A stretch of 5,587 nt of DNA from a bacterium (GTDB lineage: Bacteria > Patescibacteriota > Minisyncoccia > Minisyncoccales > JAGGSE01): positions 1 to 5,587 of the forward strand of contig JAGGSE010000226.1 in the NCBI GenBank assembly GCA_021159225.1. The letters are read 5' to 3'. Within the stretch, counting starts at the first letter, position 1; each line of letters opens with the position of its first letter. Below are positions 5,425-5,587 of this stretch, one piece after another. A program made the position numbers and the translations under genes. The notes beneath the pieces are model-generated. The model saw nothing but the letters and a program-made list of their open reading frames with translations. It did no database searches and was not told the origin of the DNA.

Positions 5425-5587
5425 CTATTTTGGGGATGTTGATTGCTCTTTTGGTTTTTGTTCTTTCATCTTGTTTCTTTTTTCTATTTCCTCCATTCTC
5501 TTGATAATCTCTTCAAAGCCTCTTTCTTTCTGGGGAGTTTGGGGAGTCTGGATTTTTTTTTTTGGTGTGGGGCCTGCCCCTTTTGGT
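5425..5587 (-). CDS. C-terminal end of a low-complexity charged protein (5' partial)
   Basis: From the window edge the minus strand is open for 53 residues to a TAG at 5427-5425. The segment begins with a Pro/Lys/Thr/Gln-rich stretch (PTPKKKIQTPQTPQKERG), then a short amphipathic helix (FEEIIKRMEEIEKRNKMKEQK), and ends KEQSTSPK. There is no domain I can name. Its Pro-rich linker plus Lys/Glu helix resembles the N-terminal half of the next gene, which starts four bases after this stop, so the two are very probably cotranscribed and may be related in function. The codons for its KKK include part of a run of 11 A on this strand (5563-5553), a place where a sequencing or assembly length error could shift the frame. 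The protein continues outside the window. Confidence 0.65.
   Translation of the reverse strand, partial: PKGAGPTPKKKIQTPQTPQKERGFEEIIKRMEEIEKRNKMKEQKPKEQSTSPK

Noticed and set aside
169..5427. Recoding of TGA as glycine, as in Gracilibacteria and Absconditabacteria
   Set aside because: None of the seven genes stops at TGA, but the complete ones read through at family-typical length without in-frame TGA, and their conserved glycines are all GGN. The standard code suffices.
4687..5504. Plus-strand open frames rich in Ser, Phe and Leu (for example 4687-5403, 5108-5332 and 5193-5504)
   Set aside because: They are mirror frames of the purine-rich Lys/Glu codons of the minus-strand coiled-coil genes; their composition is what such a shadow gives, and the largest overlaps almost the whole gene.

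Overview
The window looks like a chromosome fragment from a Patescibacteria (Candidate Phyla Radiation) bacterium, most likely of Parcubacteria type. The evidence is a small secreted, two-helix, cysteine-bearing protein typical of the 'type IV secretion system pilin' family common in that group; a membrane-anchored LysM-LysM-CHAP wall hydrolase; K/E-rich coiled-coil proteins; very tight gene packing; and low-to-moderate GC. Seven coding regions are supported (five complete, two cut by the window edges). All use TAA or TAG as stop and none needs a recoded TGA. The lineage is inferred from protein style, not from a marker-gene tree.

Layout: the 3' end of an unidentified plus-strand gene (3-167) meets a minus-strand unit, rsmA then the pilin-like gene (1528 down to 169), with one base between the two stop codons. 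A 214-bp divergent intergenic region (1529-1751, up to the LysM-CHAP start) holds a long imperfect palindrome, a short GGATATT tandem repeat and two back-to-back promoter-like sequences sharing one -10 region: an extended -10 facing rsmA and a -35/-10 pair facing the wall hydrolase gene. The LysM-CHAP gene (1752-2738, plus) converges on comM, and the two stop codons overlap. From 5587 down to 2735 lies a second minus-strand unit: the C-terminal end of a low-complexity protein, a 378-residue coiled-coil protein with paired ERW repeats, and comM, with gaps of 4 and 16 bases.

Functions: rsmA is ribosome-maturation housekeeping. The pilin-like protein and the LysM-CHAP enzyme act at the cell envelope. 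ComM is the helicase that extends recombination joints during natural transformation. Envelope penetration, pilus-like proteins and DNA integration would fit a DNA-uptake lifestyle, but the genes are in at least three transcription units and no joint system is shown. No tRNA, rRNA, CRISPR array, insertion sequence or convincing intrinsic terminator was seen. The least explained parts are the divergent intergenic region with its palindrome and the coiled-coil protein.
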